A stretch of 64,000 bases of DNA from NCBI RefSeq assembly GCF_002933345.1, contig NZ_PDKR01000001.1:181986-245985 (forward strand). The letters are read 5' to 3'. Shown in pieces: positions 10,529 to 21,911 of this stretch. Both the position numbers and the translations under genes were made by a program. Position 1 is the first letter of the stretch. Every line of letters starts with the position of its first letter. Below the pieces are notes generated by a model. It ran no database searches and had not been told where the DNA came from. It saw only the letters and a list, made by a program, of their open reading frames with translations. Origin of the DNA: Candidatus Pantoea edessiphila. Lineage in GTDB: Bacteria; Pseudomonadota; Gammaproteobacteria; Enterobacterales; Enterobacteriaceae.

Positions 10529-11335
10529 ATGAAATTAATATCATTTAATATTAATGGTTTGAGAGCTAGAATACATCAGCTTAAAGAACTAATAATATTA
10601 CATAAACCTGATATAATAGGTTTACAGGAAACTAAAGTAGAAGATTCTATGTTTCCTATTAAAGATCTATCTAACTTAGGATATGAAATTTTTTATCATG
10701 GTCAAAAAAGACATTATGGAGTTGCATTATTAACAAAAATAAGCCCAATCGCTGTATATAAAGGTTTACCTACTGACAATACAAATGCTGAACGTAGGTT
10801 AATTATAGTGGAAATTCCTAGTCCTATTGGAAATATTTTTGTAATAAACGGTTATTTTCCTCAAGGAGAAAATCGAAAACACATTGTAAAATTTCCTGCA
10901 AAAAGAAAATTTTTTAGTGATCTTAAAGATTATTTAACAAAACAATTAGTATTTAACAAACTTATTTTAATAATGGGTGACATGAATGTTGCCAGTACGG
11001 ATCTTGATATTGGAATAGGAGATGAAAATATAAAAAAATGGTTACAAATTGGGAAATGCGCATTTCTTCCTGAAGAACGTGAATGGATTAAAAATTTATT
11101 TGACCTTGGCTTAATTGATATTTGGCGAAAACAAAACCCAAAAATTAATAATTGTTTTTCTTGGTTTGATTATAGGTCAAAAGGTTTCTATGATAATCGT
11201 GGATTACGCATTGATTTATTATTATCAACTAAAATACTAGCAAGTTATTGTATTGCATCAGGAATTGATTATAACATACGCAGTATGAATAAATCTTCCG
11301 ATCATGCACCCGTTTGGTCTAAATTTCAATTTTAA
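10529..11335 (+). CDS. xthA: exodeoxyribonuclease III
   Basis: AP endonuclease and 3'-5' exonuclease of base-excision repair. The 268-residue length equals E. coli XthA. Catalytic motifs are intact: the QETK metal-binding glutamate near residue 34, GDMN near 150, the GLRIDLLL segment, and SDHAPVW with the C-terminal catalytic histidine. No clear ribosome binding site precedes the ATG. It starts a block xthA-sppA-gapA that keeps E. coli order with intervening genes lost. Confidence 0.95.
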   Translation: MKLISFNINGLRARIHQLKELIILHKPDIIGLQETKVEDSMFPIKDLSNLGYEIFYHGQKRHYGVALLTKISPIAVYKGLPTDNTNAERRLIIVEIPSPIGNIFVINGYFPQGENRKHIVKFPAKRKFFSDLKDYLTKQLVFNKLILIMGDMNVASTDLDIGIGDENIKKWLQIGKCAFLPEEREWIKNLFDLGLIDIWRKQNPKINNCFSWFDYRSKGFYDNRGLRIDLLLSTKILASYCIASGIDYNIRSMNKSSDHAPVWSKFQF

Positions 11336-11502
11336 ATAATTATTATAACCTATTACTTTTATTATTAAATAATTATTTAATATTAATTGTTAATTATTAA
11401 AAAATTAAATATTTAATTTTAAAAATGAAACCAAATTTATAAATTGTTAAATAATTAATTTCAGGCTATTTATTTCTACTATATTTAAAAACGGAGACGT
11501 TT

Positions 11503-13362
11503 ATGAAAAGATTATGGCGAATAATCGCTGGTATATTTAAATCTATATGGCTTGTATTGAATTTTATTAGAGTATTCATACTCAATTGTTTCGTACTAAT
11601 TGCGATAATGTTTTGTTCTACATTTATATTACATTTAACTAATCATTCGCATAATTTTCCTGTAATAAACAAAGGAGCATTGAAACTAGATCTAAAAGGA
11701 ATATTAGTAGATAAAATGTCTGTTAATAGCTACATAAATAAAATTGAAAATAAAGTATTGGGTAAAATCGATAAAAAATTTAATGTATATCAAAATTTAA
11801 TATTTGATGTAGTAAATTTAATACGTCAAGCTAAAGATGATAGCAATATTACAGGAATTGTATTAGATTTACATGATTTTCAAGGAGGAGATCAGATTTC
11901 ATTACAATACATTGGTAAAACGTTACGTGAATTTCGTTTAAGTGGTAAGCCTATTTATGCTATAGGTAATAATTATAATCAAGCACAATATTATCTTTCT
12001 AGTTTTGCTAATGAAATTTATCTTTCCCCTTTAGGAGCAGTAGATTTGAAAGGTTTTGCAACTAATGAATTATACTATAATCAGTTATTAACAAAATTAA
12101 AAATTAATTCACACGTATTTAGAATAGGTAATTATAAATCAGCTGTTGAACCTTTATTATTAGATAAAATGTCAGATCAAATTAGAACAATGGATAGTCA
12201 TTGGCTTAATCAACTGTGGAAAAGTTATTTAGATACAGTTTCTTCTAATCGAAAAATCAAACCGAAAAAATTATTTCCAGGTGCATCAAAGATTATTGAA
12301 AAATTAAAGAAAGAACAAGGCGATACTGCAAAATATGCCTTTAATAATAAACTAGTTGATCATATTGCTTCTATTCCAGTAGCGGAAAAAGATTTGATAA
12401 ATAAATTTGGTTTGGATACAAACACCAGTAGTTATTTTAACACTAGTATCTATAATTACAAACCCAAAACAAATGAAATAATAAATCAAAAATTAGGTAA
12501 CATTGCAGTTATCATGGTAAATGGTGCTATTTCAAATAATAATAAAGCTAATTCAGATAATATTGTTAGCAATAACATTATTGAACATATAAGAAATGCA
12601 AGATTGAATCCTAATATTAAATCTGTTGTTTTATATGTAAATAGCCCAGGGGGAAGCGTAGTAGCTTCAGAAGCGATTCGTCAAGAATTATTAGCTTTGC
12701 ATGAAGCAAAAAAACCTATCGTTGTTTCCATGGGTAGTGTAGCAGCATCTGGTGGTTATTGGATATCTACTGCTGCTGATTGTATAATAGCAAACCCAAA
12801 TACAATAACAGGATCTATTGGTATCTTTGGTGCAATTAATACCATCGAAAGAAGCTTAGATTCAATTGGAATACATGCTGATGGTGTTAGCACCTCTCCA
12901 CTAGCTAAAATATTTAGCACACAGAAATTACCGAAAGAAGTTGAACAAATAATGCAAATGAGTGTAAATAATGGTTACAATAAATTTGTTGATCTAGTTG
13001 CAAAATCTCGGAAGAAAACTTTTGAACAAATTGATAACATTGCACAAGGTCGTGTATGGACAGGTATTGATGCAAAACAAAATGGTTTAGTAGATTCTTT
13101 AGGTGATTTTGACGATGCAGTAAAAAAAGCACAAGAATTAGCAAAAATTACCACTCCGAAATTAGTGTGGTATAACGATGATTCCACATTAATTGATACC
13201 TTAGTTAAGGCTTTTGGGTCTAATAAATTTTTTGATTTATTAAATAATTTGCTTAACTTAAATTTCGGAATTTTGAAAAACGAATTTATTTTAACAGATG
13301 ATCTTAACGATCCTCAAAATAGATATGCTTTTTGTTTGGATTGTAATAATCTACAAAAGTAA
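11503..13362 (+). CDS. sppA: signal peptide peptidase / protease IV
   Basis: Membrane-anchored serine protease that digests cleaved signal peptides. One hydrophobic anchor lies at about residues 20-45. The tandem S49 domains are both present: the lysine of the Ser/Lys dyad in GNYKSAVEP near residue 210 and the nucleophile serine in GSVAASGGYW near residue 410. The 619-residue length matches E. coli (618). The conserved C-terminus DPQNRYAFCLxC is kept. GGAG lies before the ATG. Confidence 0.95.
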   Translation: MKRLWRIIAGIFKSIWLVLNFIRVFILNCFVLIAIMFCSTFILHLTNHSHNFPVINKGALKLDLKGILVDKMSVNSYINKIENKVLGKIDKKFNVYQNLIFDVVNLIRQAKDDSNITGIVLDLHDFQGGDQISLQYIGKTLREFRLSGKPIYAIGNNYNQAQYYLSSFANEIYLSPLGAVDLKGFATNELYYNQLLTKLKINSHVFRIGNYKSAVEPLLLDKMSDQIRTMDSHWLNQLWKSYLDTVSSNRKIKPKKLFPGASKIIEKLKKEQGDTAKYAFNNKLVDHIASIPVAEKDLINKFGLDTNTSSYFNTSIYNYKPKTNEIINQKLGNIAVIMVNGAISNNNKANSDNIVSNNIIEHIRNARLNPNIKSVVLYVNSPGGSVVASEAIRQELLALHEAKKPIVVSMGSVAASGGYWISTAADCIIANPNTITGSIGIFGAINTIERSLDSIGIHADGVSTSPLAKIFSTQKLPKEVEQIMQMSVNNGYNKFVDLVAKSRKKTFEQIDNIAQGRVWTGIDAKQNGLVDSLGDFDDAVKKAQELAKITTPKLVWYNDDSTLIDTLVKAFGSNKFFDLLNNLLNLNFGILKNEFILTDDLNDPQNRYAFCLDCNNLQK

Positions 13363-13545
13363 TTAATTTTGATAAAAATTTATTAAATCAATTTTAATTA
13401 AAAGCTGAACTATAATTTTTTATTGATCCTGTGTCTTACCTTTTAAGGATGATGTACACTAGCAATAATTAATTATCTAATTTATTAATTAGAAAATAGT
13501 TCAGTTTCATAGATTAAATAATTACAATTAATTCCTTTATTTTCC

Positions 13546-14616
<1,071 letters not shown>

Positions 14617-14712
14617 AAAACTAAAGATTATTAAAAAAGATAATCTAATAAAAAAATTTTATAACTCAACATAAATTATGTGTTATAAATTTTTATCAAA
14701 ACAGTATTTTAA

Positions 14713-15786
14713 TTATATAACTCTTATAGGCACACGAGATGTAAGAGAACACATTAATTCATAACCTATAGTTCCAGCTGATTTTGCTACTTGATCAATT
14801 TTTATGTGATTACCCCATAATTCTACATTAGAACCAATATCTGCTTGTGGGCAGTATGTTAAATCTACAGTCATCATATCCATTGACACAGTACCTAATA
14901 ATTGTGTTATTTTATTGTCTACCAATAAAGGAGTACCTGTTGGTGCATGGCGTGGATAACCGTCTGCATAACCACATGCAACTATTCCAATAAGTTTTGG
15001 TTTTTGAGTTTGGTAATTGCAACCATAACCTATACTATCACCTATTTTCAATTTTTGAATGGCAATAATTTTACTTGATAAGGTCATCACTGGTTGTAAA
15101 TTAGTATTAGATATGTCTACCCAATTTCCACTTGGTGATGCTCCGTAAAGTAATATACCAACACGAACCCAATCATAATGAACTTCAGGATGCCATAAAA
15201 CACAAGCTGAATTAGATATAGAACAAGAGCAATTTAATCCTATAATTAATTTCTGAATATTTTTAAATGAATGAATAATTTCATTACGATTACCTGCATT
15301 ACCGAAATGCATCATTAACGTTACATCATAAACATTCTTAAGTGAAATTAATTTTTTCCATATTTTCTGGATTGACTTGAAATCAAAGCCTAATCTATTC
15401 ATTCCACTGTTTATTTTTAAGTAAATTCTTATAGGATTATTTAATGGTAAAAAATTCTCTAATGCTGTTATTTGCCATTGACTATGTATGGTAGTTGTTA
15501 AACAATAACGGTCAATGAGATACAAATCATTTGGATGAAAAAAACCTTCTAACAATAGTATTGGTTTTTTCCAGCCAAGTTCACGCAATAATATAGCTTC
15601 ATCTATACTTAATAAGGCAAAACCGTCTGTATCTGACAGACTAAAGCAGATATTATTTATACCATGACCATATGCATTAGCTTTTACTACTGACCAAATT
15701 TTTGATTTTGGAGATAAATTTTTAACAACTGATAAATTATGTTTTAATGCTTTTTGGTTAATAGTAGCGATAATTGGACGAGACAT
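14713..15786 (-). CDS. alanine racemase (DadX/Alr type)
   Basis: PLP enzyme that makes D-alanine for peptidoglycan. The PLP lysine is in VVKANAYGHG near residue 34 and the catalytic tyrosine in the GYGCNY region near 250; RHAPTGTPLLVD and GTVSMDMMTVDLT are diagnostic. Starting at the ATG of MSRPIIAT gives 357 residues, matching E. coli DadX (356); a TTG at 15810 in the same frame is less likely. It resembles DadX more than Alr, and dadX lies near minCDE in E. coli, but as the only racemase here it may serve the biosynthetic role. Confidence 0.93.
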   Translation of the reverse strand: MSRPIIATINQKALKHNLSVVKNLSPKSKIWSVVKANAYGHGINNICFSLSDTDGFALLSIDEAILLRELGWKKPILLLEGFFHPNDLYLIDRYCLTTTIHSQWQITALENFLPLNNPIRIYLKINSGMNRLGFDFKSIQKIWKKLISLKNVYDVTLMMHFGNAGNRNEIIHSFKNIQKLIIGLNCSCSISNSACVLWHPEVHYDWVRVGILLYGASPSGNWVDISNTNLQPVMTLSSKIIAIQKLKIGDSIGYGCNYQTQKPKLIGIVACGYADGYPRHAPTGTPLLVDNKITQLLGTVSMDMMTVDLTYCPQADIGSNVELWGNHIKIDQVAKSAGTIGYELMCSLTSRVPIRVI

Positions 15787-16654
15787 AAAATTTATTTTTA
15801 TTAAAATCAATCAAAGCTAATTATTAAATTTTTTATTTTTTTGATTAACATAATCTTATAATATAAAAACTTCATTGTAAAATAATTATTATGATTATTT
15901 ATAGTTTTTTTAATAAGAATGTAAATTAAAGTAAAGTTTAGTCTATAAGATATACTATCATTAGTTCAATGATATTGTCTTAAATAAAAGAAAGTAAATT
16001 TTACTTAACGAAGTATTAAAACAATTAAATTGTGTAATCATATCATAAAATATAAAAATTTTTTAAAAAGATATTCAATTTAAGATAATTAATTGATATT
16101 AATCATAAATTTTATTTTTATGTATTTTTATATACAAAATCATATGAAATATAATTTTTATACCTTTAATAATAATTCTATTGATATATTTTATATATAA
16201 AAAATATTTATTTATAATAGTAAAATTATTGAACATAAGAGAAGGAAACATAAATAAAACAATATTTGGTGTTTTTTTAAATTTATTCATTTGTACAAAA
16301 TTTAGTATAATTTTCAATTATATTTAGTACTATTTTGAATGGCACAAGTATTTTTTATAATTTATTAGATGGTAAGAAGTTAATATAGAATTTGCTATAA
16401 CTTTATTTTTATCGTTAATATTTGACTAAATTGCTTGAACGATTACTTAATAAATATTTAAAATGATTTAAACTAATAGAAGTAATTAAGGTTATTTTTC
16501 CCATAATTTTACTCTTTTTAGTTATTTTTGATATATTAATTATATTATAACTTTTTATGATATAATTATATATAGTTCTTGATTAAGATTATCAGAACTT
16601 ACCTTAAATGAATAATAATTAGTAATTAGTCTTTATTTTGGAATAAATACTAAT

Positions 16655-16678
16655 ATACTTATAAGATATTATAAGTAT
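16655..16678. repeat. perfect palindrome, 10-bp arms
   Basis: ATACTTATAA, a GATA spacer, then TTATAAGTAT. It lies 228 bases before minC in non-coding DNA. It could be an operator or a decayed terminator; there is no T tract on either side to favour the latter. Confidence 0.6.
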
Positions 16679-16718
16679 GATATTGTGTTTTTTGTCTTAT
16701 AGATTAGTTGAAAATAAT

Positions 16719-16758
16719 TACATTACGCTATCTATTTTTTTTATAAATAGATAATGTA
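16719..16758. repeat. hairpin upstream of minC
   Basis: TACAT pairs with ATGTA outside and TATCTATTT (16729-16737) with AAATAGATA (16745-16753) inside, with a 5-base bulge and a T-rich loop. Function unknown; possibly part of the min leader or a terminator of a lost gene. Confidence 0.5.
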
Positions 16759-16905
16759 GTTTATATATTATAATTAGTTTATTTAAATAAAATATTCAGT
16801 TGTTTTTATTAAGATTAATGTTTTTGAGATTAGAATAATAGAAATAGTCATTAATATATTTATTTACTATAAAAATTATGAAATAAAGTAGAGAGTTGGT
16901 TATAG

Positions 16906-17613
16906 ATGTCACAATTTCCAATAAAATTTAAAGGCAGTAGTTTTACATTATTTGTGGTGTATCTATATAATCATGAACCTGAAATAGTTTGTAAGGCAAT
17001 TCAAAGTAAACTTAAGCAAGTTCCTTGTTTCCCCAAAAATATGCCTATAGTTCTAAATATTGAAGCTTTAAACCAGGAAGTAAATTGGGAGAAAATGAAG
17101 CAAGCTATATTAGCTACAGGTCTTTATATCGTAGGTATCATTGGTTGTAAACATATTGCCTTAAAAAAGGTAATGGCAGATATTGGATTACCTATTCTTA
17201 AAGAAATTAAAAAACAGCATCACGTTAATCATAATGAATTTAAAACAAATAAATTTAAATCTATCTTCAATGAAGAATTATATAACAAAACACTTATTAT
17301 TAAAATACCAGTAAGATCTGGACAACAGATTTATTCACGTAATGCAGATTTAGTCATAACAGGAAACGTTAGCGCAGGAGCAGAATTAATATCTGATGGT
17401 AATATTCATATATATGGTATTATGCGTGGCAAAGCTTTAGCAGGTGCTAGTGGCAATCATGATTGCCAGATTTTCTGTAGCAGTTTAGCAGCTGAATTAA
17501 TTTCAATTGCTGGAAAATATTGGGTAATGGATCAAATACCAAAGAGCTTTTATTATAAATCAGCATGTTTGTATCTAAAAGACGGCGTGCTTACTATTCA
17601 AAAACTTAATTAG
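16906..17613 (+). CDS. minC: septum site-determining protein MinC
   Basis: FtsZ assembly inhibitor that blocks septa at the poles. The N-terminal inhibitory domain (KGSSFTL) is followed by a variable linker (about 105-135) and the C-terminal beta-helix that binds MinD (RSGQQIY, VSAGAELISDGNIHIYG, RGKALAGASG). 235 residues against 231 in E. coli. First gene of the minCDE operon, with minD 15 bases downstream. Confidence 0.96.
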   Translation: MSQFPIKFKGSSFTLFVVYLYNHEPEIVCKAIQSKLKQVPCFPKNMPIVLNIEALNQEVNWEKMKQAILATGLYIVGIIGCKHIALKKVMADIGLPILKEIKKQHHVNHNEFKTNKFKSIFNEELYNKTLIIKIPVRSGQQIYSRNADLVITGNVSAGAELISDGNIHIYGIMRGKALAGASGNHDCQIFCSSLAAELISIAGKYWVMDQIPKSFYYKSACLYLKDGVLTIQKLN

Positions 17614-17628
17614 GTAATATTTTTATTT

Positions 17629-18441
17629 ATGGCACATATCATTGTTGTTACATCAGGAAAAGGAGGTGTCGGTAAGACCACATCAAGTGCAGCTATTGCT
17701 ACTGGCTTAGCTAAAAGAGGAAAGAAAACAGTAGTTATAGATTTTGATATTGGGTTACGTAACCTTGATTTAGCTATGGGATGTGAACGTCGCGTAGTCT
17801 ATGATTTGATTAATGTTATTCAAGGTGATATTAATTTAAATCAAGCTTTAATTAAAGATAAAAGAATTGAAATGCTATATATTTTACCAGCTTCTCAAAC
17901 ACGTGATAAAGAATCACTAACTCTTATAGGAGTAGAGAAAACCTTAGATGAACTAATTAATATGAAATTTGATTTCATTATATGTGATTCACCAGCAGGT
18001 ATTGAAACTGGTGCTTTAATATCAATCTACTTCGCAGATGAGGCAATTATTACAACTAATCCAGAAATATCATCAGTTCGTGATTCAGACCGCATCCTTG
18101 GTATTATTGCTTCAAAGTCAAGACGTGCTGTAAGTAATCTTGAACCTATAAAAGAACATTTATTATTGACACGTTATAATCCTATTCGTGTTAAGAATGG
18201 AGATATGCTCAGTATGGAAGATGTAATAGAAATTTTACGTATTCCTGTTATAGGCGTTATTCCAGAAGATCAATCAGTATTACGTGCTTCAAATAAGGGG
18301 GAACCAGTTATTTTAAATAATAAATCTAATGCCGGTAAAGCGTACTCAGATACAGTTGAAAGAATACTTGGTGAATCGGTTCCTTTTCGTTTTATCAAGG
18401 AAGAGAAAAAAGGATTTTTTAGACGCTTATTTAGAGGATAA
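17629..18441 (+). CDS. minD: septum site-determining ATPase MinD
   Basis: ParA-type ATPase that recruits MinC to the membrane and oscillates with MinE. The deviant Walker A GKGGVGKT is at residues 10-17, FDIGLRNLD and CDSPAGIE follow, and the C-terminal amphipathic membrane-targeting helix KKGFFRRLFRG is intact. The 270 residues match E. coli. minE starts three bases after the stop. Confidence 0.98.
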   Translation: MAHIIVVTSGKGGVGKTTSSAAIATGLAKRGKKTVVIDFDIGLRNLDLAMGCERRVVYDLINVIQGDINLNQALIKDKRIEMLYILPASQTRDKESLTLIGVEKTLDELINMKFDFIICDSPAGIETGALISIYFADEAIITTNPEISSVRDSDRILGIIASKSRRAVSNLEPIKEHLLLTRYNPIRVKNGDMLSMEDVIEILRIPVIGVIPEDQSVLRASNKGEPVILNNKSNAGKAYSDTVERILGESVPFRFIKEEKKGFFRRLFRG

Positions 18442-18444
18442 ATT

Positions 18445-18711
18445 ATGTCTCTAATTAATTTCTTTTTACCTAAAAAAAAATATACTGCTTCTATAGCAAA
18501 AGAGAGGTTGCAGATTATAGTAGCAGAACGCAGAAAAAACAGTAGTATAAATAATATGATGCATCTTCAGGATCTTAAAAAGGATATTTTGGAAATTGTT
18601 TGTAGATACGTTCAAATTGATCCTAAAACGGTTATAATTACATTAGATAAAAAAGAAAATGATATTTCTATTCTAGAGCTTAATGTAACTATACCAGATA
18701 CAAAGAAATAG
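18445..18711 (+). CDS. minE: cell division topological specificity factor MinE
   Basis: Stimulates the MinD ATPase and drives pole-to-pole oscillation. 88 residues, as in E. coli. The N-terminal membrane-binding and anti-MinCD segment ([12 protein letters not shown], then [16 protein letters not shown]) and the C-terminal dimerisation domain are both present. With minC and minD complete, the Min system appears functional. The gene converges on tsaB. Confidence 0.96.
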   Translation: MSLINFFLPKKKYTASIAKERLQIIVAERRKNSSINNMMHLQDLKKDILEIVCRYVQIDPKTVIITLDKKENDISILELNVTIPDTKK

Positions 18712-18739
18712 AATTATTTATATATTTAGAAATAATTTA

Positions 18740-19420
18740 TTATTTTATAACCTTATCACGTAAATAAACAGGATTTATGTTTTCTATCTTAACAAAATTT
18801 CCTTTCTTTATTGCTATTTTTGCTAGTGGTAACATATCTTCTGCCAAAGGTAATTTAACAACACAAGGGTTAAGATATAATTTATTTTCTTGATAGAGTT
18901 CAGGATATACTTCCCAACCGTTACCAGCTATACTCCATTTTTGATCTAAAACCCTTATACGTTCTAATATATCTTTAGGTGGTAAAACAATCTCTTTTTC
19001 ACTCATTAACCACTGGTTACTCTCATCTAAACTATATTTAGCCCAATAAATTTCACCCATACGAGCATCAATAGCTGTTAACACACTCATAGCACCTTGA
19101 GTTCTCCATGCTCCTTGAGCTAAAGTTTCTAATGTAGAAATACCAAGCATTATTATAGGTCTAAAAAATGCTAAGCCTTGCGCTACACCAATTCCTATGC
19201 GAATACCAGTAAAACTTCCCGGACCAATGCTGAATGCTATAGCATTAATATCAATTAATTCAATATTATTAGATTGAAGTAGTTCATTTATTAATGATAA
19301 AATATGATTGGAACTATTTTGCTTGATAATTTTATATTTGGTATAAATTTTATCTTTGTCTAATAACGCTACTGAACAAGCTTCAGTTGCAGTATTGAAT
19401 GCTAAAATTCTTATGGACAT
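18740..19420 (-). CDS. tsaB: tRNA threonylcarbamoyladenosine biosynthesis protein TsaB
   Basis: Scaffold partner of TsaD in making t6A37 on ANN-decoding tRNAs. 226 residues (E. coli YeaZ 231). The ASKHA-fold N-terminus ILAFNTATEACSVAL and the SIGPGSFTGIRIG motif are clear. t6A is essential, so retention is expected. It is not in an operon here; TerC lies 464 bases away on the same strand. Confidence 0.95.
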   Translation of the reverse strand: MSIRILAFNTATEACSVALLDKDKIYTKYKIIKQNSSNHILSLINELLQSNNIELIDINAIAFSIGPGSFTGIRIGIGVAQGLAFFRPIIMLGISTLETLAQGAWRTQGAMSVLTAIDARMGEIYWAKYSLDESNQWLMSEKEIVLPPKDILERIRVLDQKWSIAGNGWEVYPELYQENKLYLNPCVVKLPLAEDMLPLAKIAIKKGNFVKIENINPVYLRDKVIK

Positions 19421-19884
19421 TTATTAAATAATCCTAATGTTTATAAATTGCTAAAATTTTTTATTTTAAATATTAAAAATAATTTTATGTTTATTCAATG
19501 AGTAATAACTAATATACATTTATTTCAATGATAACATGAAATTCATAATAATGAAGTTAATTTGTTTCAATGATTTACAGCATTATTATTTTTATATTTA
19601 CAAATATAAAATCATTTTTACATAATATCCTTATGATTATTCAAAAAAATGCATACTACATTCAGGTTTTGAAAAATTAATAGTTTTATAATTTATATTA
19701 TTAACTAATACTAAGATATCTATTAGTATTAATTTTGATATATATCACAAAATAATTATTAACTTTAGTAGTTAAAGAAAGTAATACTTTAAATTAAAAT
19801 TCCCTATGTATAAATTAATTTTAAATACAATTTGCAATCAATTTAACTAAAATTAAACACATAACATAGGACATATATTTATTG
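19421..19884. other. non-coding gap between tsaB and the TerC gene
   Basis: AT-rich. The lost C-terminal half of yoaE should have started at the right-hand end on the minus strand, but no convincing CBS or CorC-domain codons could be read in any frame. Confidence 0.5.
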
Positions 19885-20520
19885 TTAATAACATAAAAAA
19901 TTAAATCCTTCTACTACTAGTGATAATCCAATTATCAACAAGAAACCCAGACATAATATAGCTATATTAGGATATAAATTAATAAAATCAGTTATTGATT
20001 TTGATGCTATAAACATGATAAACATTGCAATTATAACAGCTATTATCATTAAATATAAATTATTTACCATACCTATTGCAGTGATTATTGAATCAAAAGA
20101 AAATATTGTGTTTAAAAAAATAATTTGTAAAATAATAACCCAAAAACTGCTGTATATTTTTTCAATTGAAGTTTTATTATGTTTAGTATTAAATAATCTA
20201 TTATACAATTCAATTATAGCCTTAAATATTAAGAATAGACCTCCTATTATGAAAATTAAATTACTTATAGAAATATTAAAATTATTTATTTTCAATAAAA
20301 ATCTATTTAACTTTATTAACCAAGAAATTAAAATAGTTAATAATAAACGTATCATTAATGCTAATGATAAACCGATTAATCTTGCTTTATCACGTTGTTT
20401 AGTCGGTAAATTATTAGTGAGTATTGCAATAAAAACTAAGTTATCAATCCCAAGTATAATTTCTAATAATATAAGAACTAATAAACTTACCCAAATAGAT
20501 GAATTAAAAATGATCCCCAT
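19885..20520 (-). CDS. yoaE: TerC-family membrane protein, truncated YoaE
   Basis: Integral membrane protein of the TerC family with about seven hydrophobic segments. LEIILGIDNLVFIAIL and the acidic FSFDSIITAIGMVN motif match the N-terminal TerC domain of E. coli YoaE. E. coli YoaE has about 518 residues with cytosolic CBS and CorC domains; this one stops at residue 211, right at the end of the TerC domain. Its place next to manXYZ is the E. coli yoaE position. Likely a metal-ion exporter-type protein; whether the membrane half works alone is unknown. Confidence 0.85.
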   Translation of the reverse strand: MGIIFNSSIWVSLLVLILLEIILGIDNLVFIAILTNNLPTKQRDKARLIGLSLALMIRLLLTILISWLIKLNRFLLKINNFNISISNLIFIIGGLFLIFKAIIELYNRLFNTKHNKTSIEKIYSSFWVIILQIIFLNTIFSFDSIITAIGMVNNLYLMIIAVIIAMFIMFIASKSITDFINLYPNIAILCLGFLLIIGLSLVVEGFNFLCY

Positions 20521-20888
20521 TATAAACTCTTAGTTAAGAGATAAATTAAATAACGTATTTCAATTAAAGAAAATAAATTAACAAAGCTAAAAAATTGTTA
20601 ATAATTAATATCTTTATAATTAGAATTTCTGTTAAAAATATTAAGTTTGATATTTAAATTAAATTTATAAGTTATATATTTATTTATTAGTTAAAAATTT
20701 AATGTTTAAATTTTACATTATATACTAAAATAATCGATAATTGTTTCTCTCTAAATTTATTATTTTTATTGTTAATATTAAAACGTATCATTAGTAATGA
20801 TGATTTACTATTATTAATTTAGTTAAATTTATTAAATCATATTATTTACATATAATAAATATTTTACATGACTAATGGGAGGAAAAAT
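20521..20888. other. yoaE-manX divergent intergenic region
   Basis: Should hold the man promoter. A strong ribosome binding site GGGAGG (20878-20883) is at its end. No CRP-like TGTGA-N6-TCACA site and no clear Mlc site were found by eye, so sugar regulation may be lost. Confidence 0.5.
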
Positions 20889-21851
20889 ATGACTGTTGCA
20901 GTCATAATTAGCACACATGGTTGTGCAGCAGAACAATTACTTAAAACGACAGAAATGATTTTAGGAAAACAAAAAAATATTGATTTTGTTGAATTTTCAA
21001 CAGGAGAAAATACAGAAACACTCATTGAAAAATATAATAACAAGATTAAAAATCTTAATGTTTCCAAAGGTATATTATTCTTAATTGATATGTGGGGTGG
21101 TAGTCCATTTAATGCAGCTAGCAGGATGATTTTTGAAAAAAAAAATCAAGATATAATTGTTGGAGTTAATATTCCTATATTAATAGAAATTTTAATGAAA
21201 CGAGAAGAAAATATTAGTTTTAATGAATTAGTATCTATTGCAGTTAAAAGTGGAAAAGAAAGTATAAGATCATTTCAAGATCAAACACAAAAAAACAAAT
21301 CTAATACTTTAAAACCCATAATTATTAAATCTCAACAAACTGCATCAAATGAAAAAATGAAAATAATTTTAGCTCGAATAGATGATCGTCTTATTCATGG
21401 TCAAATAACTACTAGATGGACAAAAGAAACTAATGTAGACAGAATAATTATAGTTAATGATGAAATATCAAAAGATGAGGTGCGGAAACTTTTATTAAAG
21501 CAGTCCACTCCACCTGGCATTACTGCTCACATTATAAGTATAGATAAAATGATACGTGTATGGAATAATCCTAAATATAAAGAAGATCGGGCAATGTTAT
21601 TATTTACTAACCCAACTGATGTATTTAGAGTTGTTGAACAAGGAGTAAATATCAAGAGCGTCAATATTGGTGGAATGGCATTTAAAAAAGGTAAAATACA
21701 AATAAGTAAGGCAGTATCATTAGATGAATTAGATATTATTGCTTTTCGTAAATTACATAAACTTAACATTGAGTTAGAAATAAGAAAAATATCAAATGAT
21801 CCAAAAGTAAAAATTATAGATTTAATTAATAATATAAATAATATTCAATAA
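20889..21851 (+). CDS. manX: mannose-specific PTS enzyme IIAB
   Basis: Cytosolic phosphotransfer subunit of the mannose/glucose/glucosamine PTS. The IIA domain has its phospho-histidine at H10 (ISTHG); a polar linker spans about 131-156; the IIB domain carries H170 in DDRLIHGQ. The ATG at 20889 is chosen over 20868 because GGGAGG precedes it and it gives the family N-terminus MTVAVI. Length 320 residues (E. coli 323). An A10 tract in frame at 21136-21145 makes the mRNA prone to slippage. Confidence 0.95.
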   Translation: MTVAVIISTHGCAAEQLLKTTEMILGKQKNIDFVEFSTGENTETLIEKYNNKIKNLNVSKGILFLIDMWGGSPFNAASRMIFEKKNQDIIVGVNIPILIEILMKREENISFNELVSIAVKSGKESIRSFQDQTQKNKSNTLKPIIIKSQQTASNEKMKIILARIDDRLIHGQITTRWTKETNVDRIIIVNDEISKDEVRKLLLKQSTPPGITAHIISIDKMIRVWNNPKYKEDRAMLLFTNPTDVFRVVEQGVNIKSVNIGGMAFKKGKIQISKAVSLDELDIIAFRKLHKLNIELEIRKISNDPKVKIIDLINNINNIQ

Positions 21852-21911
21852 TCATTTATTTATACTTATATTTATAATAAGAACAATTATTATCTTAATG
21901 AGAACAAAAAA

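Larger units (their letters stand above)
15787..16905. other. 1.1-kb non-coding region between alr and minC
   Basis: No supported gene. In E. coli cvrA, ldcA and emtA lie between dadX and min; no scrap of them was recognised. Two structured elements occur, listed separately: a 10-bp-arm palindrome at 16655-16678 and a hairpin at 16719-16758. A 72-codon minus-strand frame at 16099-16317 is low-complexity and looks like chance. Confidence 0.55.

Noticed and set aside
16099-16317. 72-codon minus-strand frame in the alr-minC gap
   Set aside because: Ile/Lys/Phe-rich chance frame in AT-rich DNA; no family resemblance, no start signal.
20015-20533. 172-codon plus-strand frame
   Set aside because: It is the exact antisense of the TerC gene, whose minus-strand product matches YoaE; no ribosome binding site and low-complexity Ile/Lys/Asn composition.
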